Shown: positions 52,421 through 61,716, numbered from the stretch's first letter. The stretch: DNA of 64,000 nt from Sphingomonas corticis (GCF_012035195.1 NZ_JAAVJH010000002.1:186001-250000), one strand, 5' to 3'. The notes: generated from the sequence alone by a model not told the origin. Numbers and translations: made by a program.

Positions 52421-52855
52421 TCAGGCCGCGAATTCGGCGCGCAGGTCGGACGCGGCGTCGATGGCGTTCTGCGCCAGCACCGTCAGCTCGATCTCCACCG
52501 CGCGCAGCGGCGATTCGATCGACAGTTCGCCGATCAGTTCGTACCAGTCGCGGCCGTCCACCTCGGTGATCGCGAAATTGCTGAGCGGGACCAGCTTCTG
52601 CGCCTTCAGGAGGAAGCGGTTGAACGCGTCCGCGTCCGCCTGCTCGTCCACCGGCCACAGCAGCGTCGAACAGACGATCTGCTCCCCCGCCACGCTGAGG
52701 AAGATGGAAAGGTCGCCGTGCGCGTGCATGGTGACGCGCAGCACGGGATCGGCGGCGGCGATCCGCTCCACGCTGATCTCGCCCGCGCGATCGCCCCCGG
52801 ATAGCGCATCGGCCAGCGCCGCCGTGGTCCAGGCCCGTGGTATCGCGTCGCTCAC
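52421..52855 (-). CDS. DUF2170 family protein (YjfI-like)
   Basis: A 144-residue soluble alpha/beta protein: RVTMHAHGDLSIFLSVAGEQ, IVCSTLLWPVDEQADADAFN, LLKAQKLVPLSNFAITEVDG, YELIGELSIESPLRAVEIEL. These blocks match DUF2170 (YjfI), a family of unknown function that usually sits beside a PspA-like gene. It is the first gene of the five-gene minus-strand cluster. Confidence 0.85.
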   Translation of the reverse strand: MSDAIPRAWTTAALADALSGGDRAGEISVERIAAADPVLRVTMHAHGDLSIFLSVAGEQIVCSTLLWPVDEQADADAFNRFLLKAQKLVPLSNFAITEVDGRDWYELIGELSIESPLRAVEIELTVLAQNAIDAASDLRAEFAA

Positions 52856-52922
52856 CGCTCGTCCTCTCGTTGCTCCGGCCGCTCCTTAGCGGAGGTGGGG
52901 AAAGGCGGAAAGATGCTCGCCG

Positions 52923-54677
52923 CTACCGCGCGCGGCGGAACGCCCAGGAGAGGCTCGCTCCGCCCGCCGCGGCGGTGCCGGCGACCACGATCTGCTGCGT
53001 CGGCACGAAGCGGCCCTCGCCGTCGATCCACACGCTCTCCTCCACCGCCAGCGTCTCCGCGCGGGTGCGGAACTGCCAGATCGCGCCCGACGGGGTACGC
53101 AGGATCGCCGCCTGCCCGTCGGCGGTGCGCACCGCCTCCACCCCGGCGCCCAGGTGAAAGCGCAGCGCGAACGGCGTCGCTCGCTCGACGCGGCGCGCGC
53201 GGCCGGTGGGCAGCAGCGCGTCCTCGCCGCGCAGCTCGCGCCCGTCGGCGGTCAACACCAGCTGGCGGCGGTGGGTGAAGCCGAAGCGGCGGGCGTAGCC
53301 GTCGTGGCTCGCCTCGATCCGGCTGGCGACGTCGCTCTCCTGCCGTGCCAGCTCCACGCCCGAGACGCCGCGGCCGAGCGAGCCGTCGGCGTGGATCGCC
53401 GTGGAGTTCGTGTCGGCCACCACCAGCGTCGAATGCGCCGCGGTGGAGCGCAAACCGCGCGCGAAGGCGGCGGGAACGGGCGTCGCCGCCGCCCGCGCGC
53501 CGCCGCAATTGACGACCAGCCGGTCCGGCCCCTCGGCATATTCGAACGCCAGCGTGGAGGCGCAGCCGCCGCCCTGGCCGCCGCCGTCGCGGACCGGGGC
53601 GGCGGGGGGCGGCGCGGCGTCGACCACCACCACCGCGCGCCCGCCGATCAGCCGCTGATAGCCCCAACCCTTCGCCTGGCGCAGCGGGCGCGGGTGCAGG
53701 CCGGCGGCGTCGAGCACGTCCGACAATCGCTCCGACGGCGTCGGCCCGCCGCCCTGCCAGCTCGACAGCGCCCCGTCGCTCATCACCGTGCCCGCCAGTG
53801 CGGCGCCCATCCGCACCAGCGTCGCGCCGACCTCCTCCGGCAGGTCGCGGCGGCGCGTCTGGTAGCAGGCGCGCAGCATCGCCAGCAGCGCGATGGCCTC
53901 CACCAGCGCGGCCGGGGAGCGGCTGGCGATGCCGCCGTCCTCGCCGATCGTCGCCGCCAGCGCGCGCGCCAGCCCGCCCTCGCCATAGGCCAGCCGCGCC
54001 TCGCCGCCGGGCAGCAGCAGCCCGGCGGTGACGACGCCGCACCACGCCGCCAGCCGCTCCGGCCCCGCCCCCGCCTTGTCCGCGGCGCGATCGAGGTGAC
54101 GGGCGGTGCGCGCGATGGCGTTCAGCACGCGGCTGCGGAAGACGATGTCGCCCGAGGACAGGATCAGCGGCGCGTAGCAGGCGATCATCGTCAGCCGCCG
54201 TGCCGCAATTTCCGGCCGCCAGGCGGGATCGCGCACGCGCTCGCCATGCGCGTCGAGCCAACGCGCGGTCAGCGCCTCCGCCACCGGCACGGCCCGCGCG
54301 CGGTCTCGCGTGGCGGCGAGGTTGCGCAGCCAGGTGAAGCCGTGGAGGTGATCGAGCAGCGCCTCGCCGTGCCTCGTCGACCCCAGGTCGAGCGTCGCGA
54401 CCTCGTACGCGCTACCCCCTGCCAGCAGCGTGCCGTCGAGCAGCGCCAGCCCCGCGTCGGCATCGCCCGGCAGCGGGTCGACCGGAACGGCCAGCAGGCG
54501 CAGCGGATGCCGCCCCTTCAGCCGCATGTCGTGGAGCGGGGTGCGCCAGGTCAGCCGTTCGAGATACTGGCCGAGCCGCTGACTGAGCGACTGCGCCGCG
54601 GCGGGATCGGCACGGACGAGGCGGCGACCGCTCTCGATCCCGTCCGCCGTCTTCTCCTCGCCGCCGTCCCCCGCCAT
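52923..54677 (-). CDS. Heparinase II/III-like protein
   Basis: A 584-residue protein with an N-terminal alpha/alpha toroid region and a C-terminal beta region. Landmarks: LLDHLHGFTWLRNLAATRDR, WLDAHGERVRDPAWRPEIAA, LTMIACYAPLILSSGDIVFR, GEDGGIASRSPAALVEAIAL and, in the beta domain, STAAHSTLVVADTNSTAIHA and SRIEASHDGYARRFGFTHRR, which fit the PF07940 module. Such proteins degrade acidic or other glycans. No secretion signal is visible, so the site of action is unclear. The gene follows rpe with a shared TGATG stop-start. Confidence 0.85.
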   Translation of the reverse strand: MAGDGGEEKTADGIESGRRLVRADPAAAQSLSQRLGQYLERLTWRTPLHDMRLKGRHPLRLLAVPVDPLPGDADAGLALLDGTLLAGGSAYEVATLDLGSTRHGEALLDHLHGFTWLRNLAATRDRARAVPVAEALTARWLDAHGERVRDPAWRPEIAARRLTMIACYAPLILSSGDIVFRSRVLNAIARTARHLDRAADKAGAGPERLAAWCGVVTAGLLLPGGEARLAYGEGGLARALAATIGEDGGIASRSPAALVEAIALLAMLRACYQTRRRDLPEEVGATLVRMGAALAGTVMSDGALSSWQGGGPTPSERLSDVLDAAGLHPRPLRQAKGWGYQRLIGGRAVVVVDAAPPPAAPVRDGGGQGGGCASTLAFEYAEGPDRLVVNCGGARAAATPVPAAFARGLRSTAAHSTLVVADTNSTAIHADGSLGRGVSGVELARQESDVASRIEASHDGYARRFGFTHRRQLVLTADGRELRGEDALLPTGRARRVERATPFALRFHLGAGVEAVRTADGQAAILRTPSGAIWQFRTRAETLAVEESVWIDGEGRFVPTQQIVVAGTAAAGGASLSWAFRRAR

Positions 54678-55336
54678 CAGCCGCGCAGGCCTGCGATGTT
54701 GGCGGCGTAGCAGTCCGGCCCGCCGCGGAAGGTGGCGGTGCCCGCGACCAGCGCGTCCGCCCCCGCGTCGATCGCCGCCCGGGCGGTGGTGGCGTCGATG
54801 CCGCCGTCCACCTCCAGGTCGATGGCGCGGCCGGTGGCGTCGATCATCCTGCGGATGGCGGCGATCTTCCTCAGCTGGCTGTCGAGGAAATGCTGCCCGC
54901 CGAAGCCGGGATTGACGCTCATGACCAGCACCAGGTCGACCATGTCGATCAGGTAATCGAGCATCTTCGCCGGCGTGGCCGGGTTCAGCACGACGCCGGC
55001 GCGCTTGCCCAGCGACTTGATGTGCTGGATCGAGCGGTGCACGTGCGGCCCCGCCTCGGGATGGACGGTGATCGTGTCCGCCCCCGCCTCGGCGAAGGCG
55101 TCGAGATAGGCGTCCACGGGGGAGATCATCAGGTGAACGTCGAACGGCTTGTCCGTGTGCGGACGCAGCGCCTTCACCACCGCCGGGCCGATGGTGATGT
55201 TGGGCACGAAGTGGCCGTCCATCACGTCGATGTGGATCCAGTCCGCGCCCGCGGCGTCGATCGCGCGCACCTCCTCGCCCAGCTTGGCGAAATCGGCGGA
55301 CAGGATCGACGGGGCGATACGGACGGGATGGGACAT
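54677..55336 (-). CDS. rpe: Ribulose-phosphate 3-epimerase
   Basis: A 219-residue TIM barrel. Metal and phosphate sites: [73 protein letters not shown] and [20 protein letters not shown]. It interconverts ribulose 5-phosphate and xylulose 5-phosphate in the pentose phosphate pathway. Length and motifs are standard. It lies between the RsmB-like and heparinase-like genes, all on the minus strand. Confidence 0.96.
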   Translation of the reverse strand: MSHPVRIAPSILSADFAKLGEEVRAIDAAGADWIHIDVMDGHFVPNITIGPAVVKALRPHTDKPFDVHLMISPVDAYLDAFAEAGADTITVHPEAGPHVHRSIQHIKSLGKRAGVVLNPATPAKMLDYLIDMVDLVLVMSVNPGFGGQHFLDSQLRKIAAIRRMIDATGRAIDLEVDGGIDATTARAAIDAGADALVAGTATFRGGPDCYAANIAGLRG

Positions 55337-55358
55337 GGACGCGACCGTTAGCGCGCGT

Positions 55359-56636
55359 TCACGCCTTGCGGAAGCGCGCGATGAAGAAGCCGTCGCATCC
55401 GCCCGCCGCAGCCAGCGTCCCGGGCAGGGTGCGCACGAAGCCCTCCGCGGTCGGTGCGATGCCGGCGGGCAGTTCCTCCTCGCGCGCGGGCGCGACGGCG
55501 AAGTCGTCGTGGTCGCTGAGGAACCGCGCCGCCTGCTCCTCGCCCTCGGCAGGTTCCAGCGAGCAGGTGGCGTAGACCAGCGTGCCGCCCGGCTTCACCC
55601 ATGCCGCGGCGCGGTCGAGGATGCGCGTTTGCAGCGCGGCCATCTCCTCCACCACCCGCGGGTGCGCGCGATAGAGGACGTCGGGATGGCGGCGGAAGAT
55701 GCCGGTGGCGCTGCACGGCGCGTCGACCAGCACGCCGTCGGCCGGCGCGGGCGGCGACCAGTCGAGCACGTCGGCGACCGCCACGTCGAAGGCGAGGCGC
55801 GTCCGCTCGCGGTTCTCGAAAAGTCGCGCGGCGCGACTTTTCGATGCGTCGATCGCCGTGACGCGGTGGCCCGCGGCGGCGAGCTGGAGCGTCTTGCCGC
55901 CCGGCGCCGCGCACAGGTCCAGCACGTCGCCCGCGGGCAGGGGCAGCAGCCGCGCGGGCAGCGACGCGGCGAGGTCCTGCACCCACCACGCGCCCTCGGC
56001 ATAGCCGGGCAGCTCCGCGATCGGCGCGGGATCGACGAGGCGGACGTGGCCGCGGGCGAGACTGGTGCCGCCCAGCCGCTCCGCCCAGCCCGCCGTCTCC
56101 GCCGGGTCGCGCAGCGTCAGGTCGACCGGCGGCGGCGCGGCGATGGCGCGGGCGGCACCGGCCACCGCCTCCTCGCCCCATGCCGCCTGCCAGCGCTCCG
56201 CCACGGCGGCCGGAAGGGCGGGCAACTCCGGCAGGGTCGCGCCGCCGCGGACCAGCGTGCCGAACACGCCGTGGACCAGCCGCTTCGGCCCGCCGTCCAC
56301 CAGCGGCAGGACGGTGGCGATGGCGGCGTGCGGCGGCGTGCCGAGCGCCAGCACCTGCACCAGCGCGACGCGCAGCGCCGATCGCGCCTTGACGTCGTCC
56401 GCCAGCCGGTTGCGCGTCGCCGAATCGATCAGCGCGTCGAGATCGGTCAGCCGGCGCAGCGTCTCCGCCGCGATGGCGTGCGCAAGCCCGCGGTCCGGCC
56501 CGCCGGGCAGCGCGCGCGTCGCCTGCGCCAGCGCGGCCTCCAGCGGCTCGCCGCGCCGCAGCACGGCGTCCAGCAGCCGGAGCGCGGCACGGCGCGCGGC
56601 GGTGCCGAGCGGTTCGGGCGGATTGCGAAGGGCCAT
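55359..56636 (-). CDS. RsmB/NOP-family RNA m5C methyltransferase
   Basis: A 425-residue protein with an N-terminal NusB-like RNA-binding domain (about 1-140: [20 protein letters not shown]) and a Rossmann methyltransferase domain. SAM motif I is [20 protein letters not shown]; the two catalytic Cys are in [20 protein letters not shown] and [16 protein letters not shown]. It likely modifies 16S rRNA. A 29-nt near-perfect palindrome (55816-55844) is embedded in the coding sequence between motifs I and II. ATG 56634-56636 is preferred over an upstream one at 56696. Confidence 0.9.
   Translation of the reverse strand: MALRNPPEPLGTAARRAALRLLDAVLRRGEPLEAALAQATRALPGGPDRGLAHAIAAETLRRLTDLDALIDSATRNRLADDVKARSALRVALVQVLALGTPPHAAIATVLPLVDGGPKRLVHGVFGTLVRGGATLPELPALPAAVAERWQAAWGEEAVAGAARAIAAPPPVDLTLRDPAETAGWAERLGGTSLARGHVRLVDPAPIAELPGYAEGAWWVQDLAASLPARLLPLPAGDVLDLCAAPGGKTLQLAAAGHRVTAIDASKSRAARLFENRERTRLAFDVAVADVLDWSPPAPADGVLVDAPCSATGIFRRHPDVLYRAHPRVVEEMAALQTRILDRAAAWVKPGGTLVYATCSLEPAEGEEQAARFLSDHDDFAVAPAREEELPAGIAPTAEGFVRTLPGTLAAAGGCDGFFIARFRKA
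55816..55844. repeat. 29-nt palindrome inside the RsmB-like gene
   Basis: TCGAAAAGTCGCGC, one central base, then GCGCGACTTTTCGA: a 14-bp perfect stem. It encodes the peptide [10 protein letters not shown] in the gene's frame. Alignment by eye with the usual motif II spacing suggests no length change in the protein. The AAAA/TTTT blocks stand out in this GC-rich context. Confidence 0.7.
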
Positions 56637-56675
56637 GCCCGCGCCTACCTGTTTTGACCTTGCAGGAGCAATCCC

Positions 56676-56837
56676 ATGGGCAAGCGCCCCGACCACGTCA
56701 CCCCGCCCGACTATCTGACGCCGAACACGCCCGTGCCCGAACCCGCGGAAGGCACGCGGCAGCAGGACGACCCGCTCGGCCGCGACCCGGTGCGCTTCGG
56801 CGACTGGGAACTGAAGGGCGTGGCGGTCGATTTCTGA
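56676..56837 (+). CDS. DUF1674 / SDHAF4-like protein
   Basis: A 53-residue protein with the signature C-terminus LGRDPVRFGDWELKGVAVDF. This matches the SDHAF4/DUF1674 family, whose eukaryotic members help assemble the flavoprotein subunit of succinate dehydrogenase. AGGAG (56663-56667) precedes the ATG. It is divergent from the RsmB-like gene with a 39-bp gap and convergent with gpsA. The sdh genes are not in the window. Confidence 0.85.
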   Translation: MGKRPDHVTPPDYLTPNTPVPEPAEGTRQQDDPLGRDPVRFGDWELKGVAVDF

Positions 56838-56861
56838 GCCGCGCTCGATGGGGTGCGCGGG

Positions 56862-57833
56862 TCACTCCCCTCGCAGCGGTCGTGCCAGCAGGTCGCCGAT
56901 CACCGTCTCCACCGCCGCGCCGTCCAGCAGGCGGCACACCGCGTCCGTGATCGGCATGTCGACGCCCGCCGCCGCCGCGACCTCGCGCAGCACGGGGGCG
57001 GTGAAGGCGCCCTCCGCCACGGTGCGGCGGTTCGCCATCAGGTCCGCCGCCGCCTCGCCGCGACCGATGCCGGCGCCCAACGAGAAGTTGCGCGAGGCGG
57101 TGGAGGAGCAGGTGAGGACGAGGTCGCCGAGACCCGACAGCCCCGCCAGCGTCTCCGCGCGCGCGCCCTTGGCGAGGCCGAACCGCGTCATCTCGGCGAA
57201 ACCGCGCGCGATCAGCGCGGCGCGCGCATTCTGGCCCAGCCCCGCGCCCTCGACGACGCCGCAGGCGATCGCGAGCACGTTCTTCACCGCGCCGCCGATC
57301 TCCGCGCCGACCACGTCGGTGGCGGCATAGGGCCGGAACGCGCGGTTCGCGAGCCGGGCGGCCAGCGCGTCGCGCAGCGCCGCGTCCTCGCAGGCGAGCG
57401 TGACGGCGGTGGGCAGGCCCTTCGCCACTTCGTGCGCGAAGGTGGGGCCGGAGAGGACCGCGATCGGCGCGGCCGGGCAGGCGGCGCGCGCCACCTCGCC
57501 CACCAGCCGGCCGGTGCCCGCCTCGATCCCCTTGGCGCACAGCACCAGCGGCGTGGCGCCGACCGGCGCCTCCGCCAGCACGCGGCCGACATGCTGCGCC
57601 GGCGCGACCACCAGCAGCGCGTCGCAGGCGGAAAGGTCGGCGAGGTCGCCGGTGGCGCGGATCGACGCGGAGAGCGACACGCCGGGCAGGAATGCGTGGT
57701 TGACGTGATCGGCGTTGACGCCGTCGACCACCTCCGCCTCGCGCGCCCACAACGTGACGGGCTGCCCCCCGTCCGCGGCCACCTGCGCCAGCGCGGTGCC
57801 CCAGGCGCCGCCGCCGATCACGCCGATCCTCAT
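56862..57833 (-). CDS. gpsA: Glycerol-3-phosphate dehydrogenase [NAD(P)+]
   Basis: A 323-residue enzyme. NAD-binding [72 protein letters not shown] (catalytic Lys), and [20 protein letters not shown] with [13 protein letters not shown]. It makes sn-glycerol 3-phosphate for phospholipids. Its ATG overlaps the tsaD stop codon (ATGA), a pairing seen in many alphaproteobacteria. Confidence 0.96.
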   Translation of the reverse strand: MRIGVIGGGAWGTALAQVAADGGQPVTLWAREAEVVDGVNADHVNHAFLPGVSLSASIRATGDLADLSACDALLVVAPAQHVGRVLAEAPVGATPLVLCAKGIEAGTGRLVGEVARAACPAAPIAVLSGPTFAHEVAKGLPTAVTLACEDAALRDALAARLANRAFRPYAATDVVGAEIGGAVKNVLAIACGVVEGAGLGQNARAALIARGFAEMTRFGLAKGARAETLAGLSGLGDLVLTCSSTASRNFSLGAGIGRGEAAADLMANRRTVAEGAFTAPVLREVAAAAGVDMPITDAVCRLLDGAAVETVIGDLLARPLRGE

Positions 57834-58855
57834 GCCTTCACTCCCGCCCCGCGCACCGCCTCCGCCGAGGGGTCGAGTGGCCAGCGCGGGCGCGCCGGCG
57901 TGTCGAGCGGATCGGTGAGGCCCGCCGCGAACCGCTCCGCGCCGGCCCAGGCAATCATCGCCGCGTTGTCGGTGCACAGCCACAGCGGCGGCGCGATGAA
58001 GGGCAGGCCGTGCCGCGCCGCCAGCGCCTGCAGCGCGGCGCGCACCGCGCCGTTGGCCGCGACCCCGCCGGCGACGACGAGCGCGGTCGCGCCGTGGCTG
58101 CGCTGCAGCGCGCGCTCGGTGCGGTCGAGCAGGCAGTCGACCACCGCCGCCTGGAACGAGGCGGCGAGGTCCGCCGCCGCATGGTCGGGCGCGGCGCGCA
58201 TGACGGCGGCCTTCAGCCCGGCGAAGGAGAAATGCGGCTCCTTCGATCCCTTCAGCGGACGCGGCAGCGGCACCGCGCGCGGATCGCCCAGCGCCGCGGC
58301 ACGCTCCACCGCCGGACCGCCGGGGAAGCCCAGCTTCAGCACCTTGGCAGTCTTGTCGAACGCCTCGCCAGCGGCATCGTCGATCGTCGTCGCCAGTCGG
58401 CGATAGGCGCCGACCCCTTCGACCAGCAGCAACTGGCAATGCCCGCCGGAGACGAGCAGCAGCAGATAGGGGAAATGGAGGTCCGGCTCGGTCAGCCGGG
58501 GGCTCAGCGCATGACCCTCCAGATGGTTGACCGCCACGAACGGCTTGCCCGCGGCGTGCGCCAGCGCCTTGCCGGTGACCAGCCCCACCATCACCCCGCC
58601 GATCAGCCCCGGCCCCGCGGTGGCGGCGACCGCGTCGACCTCGGCCAGCGCCACCCCCGCATCCGCCAGCGCGCCCGCGACCAGCGGCTCCAGCGCCTCG
58701 ACGTGCGCCCGCGCCGCGATCTCCGGCACGACGCCGCCATAGGGCCGGTGCGCCGCTTCCTGTCCGGCGAGGCGATGCGCCAGCACCTGCCGGTCGCCGG
58801 TGACGAGCGCGGCGGCAGTCTCGTCGCAGGAGGATTCGAGGCCCAGGATCAGCAT
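57830..58855 (-). CDS. tsaD: TsaD, tRNA threonylcarbamoyladenosine transferase
   Basis: A 341-residue ASKHA-fold protein: [16 protein letters not shown], metal site [29 protein letters not shown] (two His), [40 protein letters not shown] and [14 protein letters not shown]. TsaD transfers the threonylcarbamoyl group to A37 of ANN-decoding tRNAs with TsaB and TsaE. ATG 58853-58855; the longer frame has a Pro-rich leader with no support. Its upstream region shares a long inverted repeat with hemC. Confidence 0.96.
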   Translation of the reverse strand: MLILGLESSCDETAAALVTGDRQVLAHRLAGQEAAHRPYGGVVPEIAARAHVEALEPLVAGALADAGVALAEVDAVAATAGPGLIGGVMVGLVTGKALAHAAGKPFVAVNHLEGHALSPRLTEPDLHFPYLLLLVSGGHCQLLLVEGVGAYRRLATTIDDAAGEAFDKTAKVLKLGFPGGPAVERAAALGDPRAVPLPRPLKGSKEPHFSFAGLKAAVMRAAPDHAAADLAASFQAAVVDCLLDRTERALQRSHGATALVVAGGVAANGAVRAALQALAARHGLPFIAPPLWLCTDNAAMIAWAGAERFAAGLTDPLDTPARPRWPLDPSAEAVRGAGVKA

Positions 58856-59206
58856 GGCGGCTATGTAGGGGGTCGGCGGGGGGGGCGTCGAGGGGGGCTC
58901 GCGGCAGAGGGTGGAGTTCACGCGAAGGCGCGAAGAGGAAGCATGAAGGTTTGTTCGCGCGGAGGCGCGGAGGCGCGGAGGCGCAGAGAGGGCGCCTGCG
59001 GTGCCCGTCTCGCGTCAGCGAGACCTTCATCTCCGCTTCGCCGAAGAGTGAGCCGCCGGTGGCGGCTCGGGACAGTGCCGCCAACGTAACTCTCCGCGTC
59101 TCTGCACCTCCGCGCGAACAAACCTTCCTTCTTCTTCGCGTCGTCGCGCCTTCGCGTGAAGCTTCAGCGGTTGCCGCCCGAGCGACGACGCGGCAAGGAC
59201 GCGGGC
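58856..59206. other. Divergent tsaD-hemC intergenic region
   Basis: A 351-bp stretch of which 244 bp (58917-59160) is an inverted-repeat element. Only about 60 bp next to tsaD and 46 bp next to hemC are outside it, so the promoters of both essential genes must lie within or immediately beside the element. Confidence 0.6.
58917..59160. repeat. Intergenic inverted-repeat element, copy 3
   Basis: Outer arms TTCACGCGAAGGCGCGA (58919-58935) and TCGCGCCTTCGCGTGAA (to 59160) are perfectly complementary over 17 bp. A second perfect pair of about 21 bp starts GAAGGTTTGTTCGCGCGGAG (58945) and CTCCGCGCGAACAAACCTTC (about 59107-59126). The element also has a short tandem GGAGGCGCGGAGGCGCGGAG stretch. 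It is related to the copy at 38440-38660. Confidence 0.75.
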
Positions 59207-60103
59207 ATGTTTCGATTGGGCACCCGCGGTTCCCCCCTCGCGCTGACGCAGGCCGGCATGGTCCGCGACGCGCTGATGGCCGCGCACGGGTGGGACGAGG
59301 TCGAGATCGTCGTCATCCGCACCACCGGCGACCGCGTGCAGGACCGCGCGCTGGCGGAGATCGGCGGCAAGGCGCTGTGGACCAAGGAGCTGGACCGCGC
59401 GCTGGTGGCGGGCGAGGTCGACGCCTGCGTCCACTCGATGAAGGACGTGGAGACGTTCCGGCCGGAGGCGATCGCCATCGCCGCGATGCTGCCGCGCGCC
59501 GACGTCCGCGACCGGCTGATCGGCGCCGACAGCGTCGCCGCGCTGCCCCGCGGCGCGACCGTGGGGACCAGCAGCCCGCGCCGCGCGGCGCAGCTGGCGC
59601 GGCTGCGACCCGACCTTTCCACCACATTGTTCCGCGGCAACGTCGACACGCGGCTGGGGAAGCTGGCGGCGGGGGAGGTGGACGCGACCCTGCTCGCCGC
59701 CGCGGGGCTCGACCGGCTGGGCCGGCACGACACCGGCGCGCCGATCCCGCTGGAGACGATGCTTCCCGCCCCGGCGCAGGGGGCGGTGGGGATCGAGACG
59801 CTGGCGGACGGCCCCGCCCGCGCGCTGGTGGCGGCGATCGACGACGTCGACACGCATCGGGCGGTGCGGGCGGAGCGGGCGCTGCTGGCGGGGCTGCGCG
59901 CCGACTGCCACTCGCCGGTGGCGGCGCTGGCCTTCCCGAAGGACGGCGGGTTGCTCCTCTCCGCGCAATTGCTGACCGAGAATGGCGCGGAGGCGGTCGA
60001 AGGGCAGATGGCGGGCGCGGAGCCGGTCGCGCTCGGCACCGCGCTGGCGCAGGATCTGCTCGCCCGCGCGCCTGCGTCGGTGCGGCGGCTGTTCGCCGGG
60101 TGA
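59207..60103 (+). CDS. hemC: Porphobilinogen deaminase (hydroxymethylbilane synthase)
   Basis: A 298-residue enzyme. Landmarks: LGTRGSPLALTQAGMV, VVIRTTGDRVQDRALAEIGG, LWTKELDRALVAGEVDACVH, HSMKDVETF, VGTSSPRRAAQLARLRPDL, FRGNVDTRLGKL and the cofactor Cys in RADCHSPVAALAF. It joins four porphobilinogens into hydroxymethylbilane for heme. ATG 59207 has AAGGA 7 bases upstream. hemD begins inside its stop codon. Confidence 0.95.
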   Translation: MFRLGTRGSPLALTQAGMVRDALMAAHGWDEVEIVVIRTTGDRVQDRALAEIGGKALWTKELDRALVAGEVDACVHSMKDVETFRPEAIAIAAMLPRADVRDRLIGADSVAALPRGATVGTSSPRRAAQLARLRPDLSTTLFRGNVDTRLGKLAAGEVDATLLAAAGLDRLGRHDTGAPIPLETMLPAPAQGAVGIETLADGPARALVAAIDDVDTHRAVRAERALLAGLRADCHSPVAALAFPKDGGLLLSAQLLTENGAEAVEGQMAGAEPVALGTALAQDLLARAPASVRRLFAG

Positions 60104-60747
60104 GACGCGCGCTGGTGCTGCGGCCGGAGCCGGGCGCGACCGCGACGGTCGCGCGGCTCGCCGCCGCCGGCGTGATCGCGACGGCGGTGCCGCTGTTCCG
60201 GGTGGTACCCGTCGACTGGCAGCGCCCGGCGGGCGAATTCGACGCCTTGCTGCTGACCAGCGCCAATGCGGTGCGCCACGGCGGCGCCGGGCTGGCCGCG
60301 GTGCGTGACCTGCCGGTGGTGGCGGTCGGCGAGGCGACGGCGGCGACGGCACGCGCGGCGGGCTTCGCCGTGATCGCGGCCGGCGCGGGCGATGCCGCCG
60401 CGGCGGTCCAAGCGGCGGAGGGGCGCCGCCTGCTCCATCTCGCCGGACGCGACCGCGTGGCGGCGCCCGCCGTGACCGCGGTGACGGTCTACGCCAGCGA
60501 GGCGATCGACCCGCCCGCCGGCGCCCTCGACGCGGCGGCCGACGGCCTCGTGCTGCTCCACTCCGCGCGCGCCGCCACGCGCTTCGCCGCGATCGTGCCG
60601 GTTGAGCGCGAGCGGGTGCGGATCGCCGCGATCAGCGCGGCGGTGGCGGTGGCGGCGGGGTTCGGCTGGGCGAGGGTGGCCGTCGCCGAACGGCCCGCCG
60701 ACGCGGCGCTGGTCGCGACCGCCGCATCGCTGGCGATTGACCCGTGA
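60100..60747 (+). CDS. hemD: Uroporphyrinogen-III synthase
   Basis: A 215-residue protein of two Rossmann-like domains, as expected for HemD: LVLRPEPGATATVARLAAAG, the stretch FDALLLTSANAVRHGGAGLA, PVVAVGEATAATARAAGFAV, LLHLAGRD and VTAVTVYASEAIDPPAGALD. Sequence conservation is always low in this family, so the call rests on the fold pattern and on the coupling to hemC (GTGA overlap). It closes hydroxymethylbilane into uroporphyrinogen III. Confidence 0.88.
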   Translation: MRRALVLRPEPGATATVARLAAAGVIATAVPLFRVVPVDWQRPAGEFDALLLTSANAVRHGGAGLAAVRDLPVVAVGEATAATARAAGFAVIAAGAGDAAAAVQAAEGRRLLHLAGRDRVAAPAVTAVTVYASEAIDPPAGALDAAADGLVLLHSARAATRFAAIVPVERERVRIAAISAAVAVAAGFGWARVAVAERPADAALVATAASLAIDP

Positions 60748-60773
60748 CGCGCGCCCGCGGATAAGCGGCGGCG

Positions 60774-61625
60774 ATGAGTGACGCAGGCTTCACCGAGCGG
60801 CCCCGCCCGCGTCCGCGGCTCGGCCCGGTGGTGGTGATCGCGCTGATCGCCTTCCTCGTCGGCCTGGGGCTGATGGTCTTCGCCATCCGCAACACGCCGG
60901 GCTGGCTGTCCGGTGCCGCATCGCCCGCGCCGGCCGCGCCCGCGCGCGCCGCCGCGACACCGGCGCCCGCCGCGGCCACCGCCCCCGCCGTGCCGGGCAT
61001 CGACCCGGTCACCCTGGCGACGCGCGAGGCGGCGCTCGGCGCGCAGCTCGCCAGCCTGGAGGCGCGCGCCGCGACCATCGCCGCGGACAGCAGCGCCGCC
61101 GCCGGCCGCGCCTCGCGCGCGGAGGGGATCCTCGTCGCCTTCGCCGCGCGGCGCGCGATCGATCGGGGCATGGGGCTCGGCTATCTCGAGGAGCAGCTGC
61201 GCCAGCGCTTCGGCGGCGCCGTCCCGCGCGAGACCGAGTTGGTGATCCGCGCCGCGCGCGCGCCGGTGACGGTGGAGGACCTGCGCATCGCGCTCGACGC
61301 CGCGCAGCCGACGCTGCTGGCGGGCGAGGACGATTGGTGGGCGGGCATCGGCAGCGAGTTGCGCAACCTGGTGGTCATCCACCGCACCGGCACGCCGTCC
61401 CCGCTGCCCGCCGACCGCATCGCGCGCGCACGCCGGATGCTGGACGCGGGCAACGTGGAGGCCGCGCTGGGCGAGATCGGCCGCCTGCCCGGCGCCGCCC
61501 GCGCGCAGAACTGGAGCGCGGCGGCGACGCGCTACGTCGAGGCGCACCGCGCGCTCGACACGCTGGAGGCCGCGGCGATCACCGGGGCGGTGGCGCAGCC
61601 GGGGGCAACTGCGACCTACCCCTGA
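60774..61625 (+). CDS. Mitofilin/Mic60-like inner-membrane protein (COG4223 type)
   Basis: A 283-residue protein with one N-terminal membrane helix (LGPVVVIALIAFLVGLGLMV), a Pro/Ala-rich spacer (ASPAPAAPARAAATPAPAAA), a short coiled coil (REAALGAQLASLEARAATIA) and a C-terminal helical domain (TPSPLPADRIARARRMLDAG, ALGEIGRLPGAARAQNWSAA, ARYVEAHRALDTLEA-like). Alphaproteobacterial homologues of the mitochondrial cristae protein Mic60 have this layout and sit directly after hemC-hemD. It would shape inner-membrane folds. Confidence 0.75.
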   Translation: MSDAGFTERPRPRPRLGPVVVIALIAFLVGLGLMVFAIRNTPGWLSGAASPAPAAPARAAATPAPAAATAPAVPGIDPVTLATREAALGAQLASLEARAATIAADSSAAAGRASRAEGILVAFAARRAIDRGMGLGYLEEQLRQRFGGAVPRETELVIRAARAPVTVEDLRIALDAAQPTLLAGEDDWWAGIGSELRNLVVIHRTGTPSPLPADRIARARRMLDAGNVEAALGEIGRLPGAARAQNWSAAATRYVEAHRALDTLEAAAITGAVAQPGATATYP

Positions 61626-61716
61626 CCGCCGGCGACGCCCGCTAATCGGATCGATTATCGAGCGGCGCGGCCGACCGCGCTGATCCCCGTCCGGTTTCCA
61701 GCACCGGAAGGTCCTC

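Noticed and set aside
52923..54677. Heparinase-like gene as a part of the YjfC/PspA cluster
   Set aside because: It is joined by a stop-start overlap to rpe and the RsmB-like gene, not to the DUF2170 gene, from which it is separated by 67 bp.
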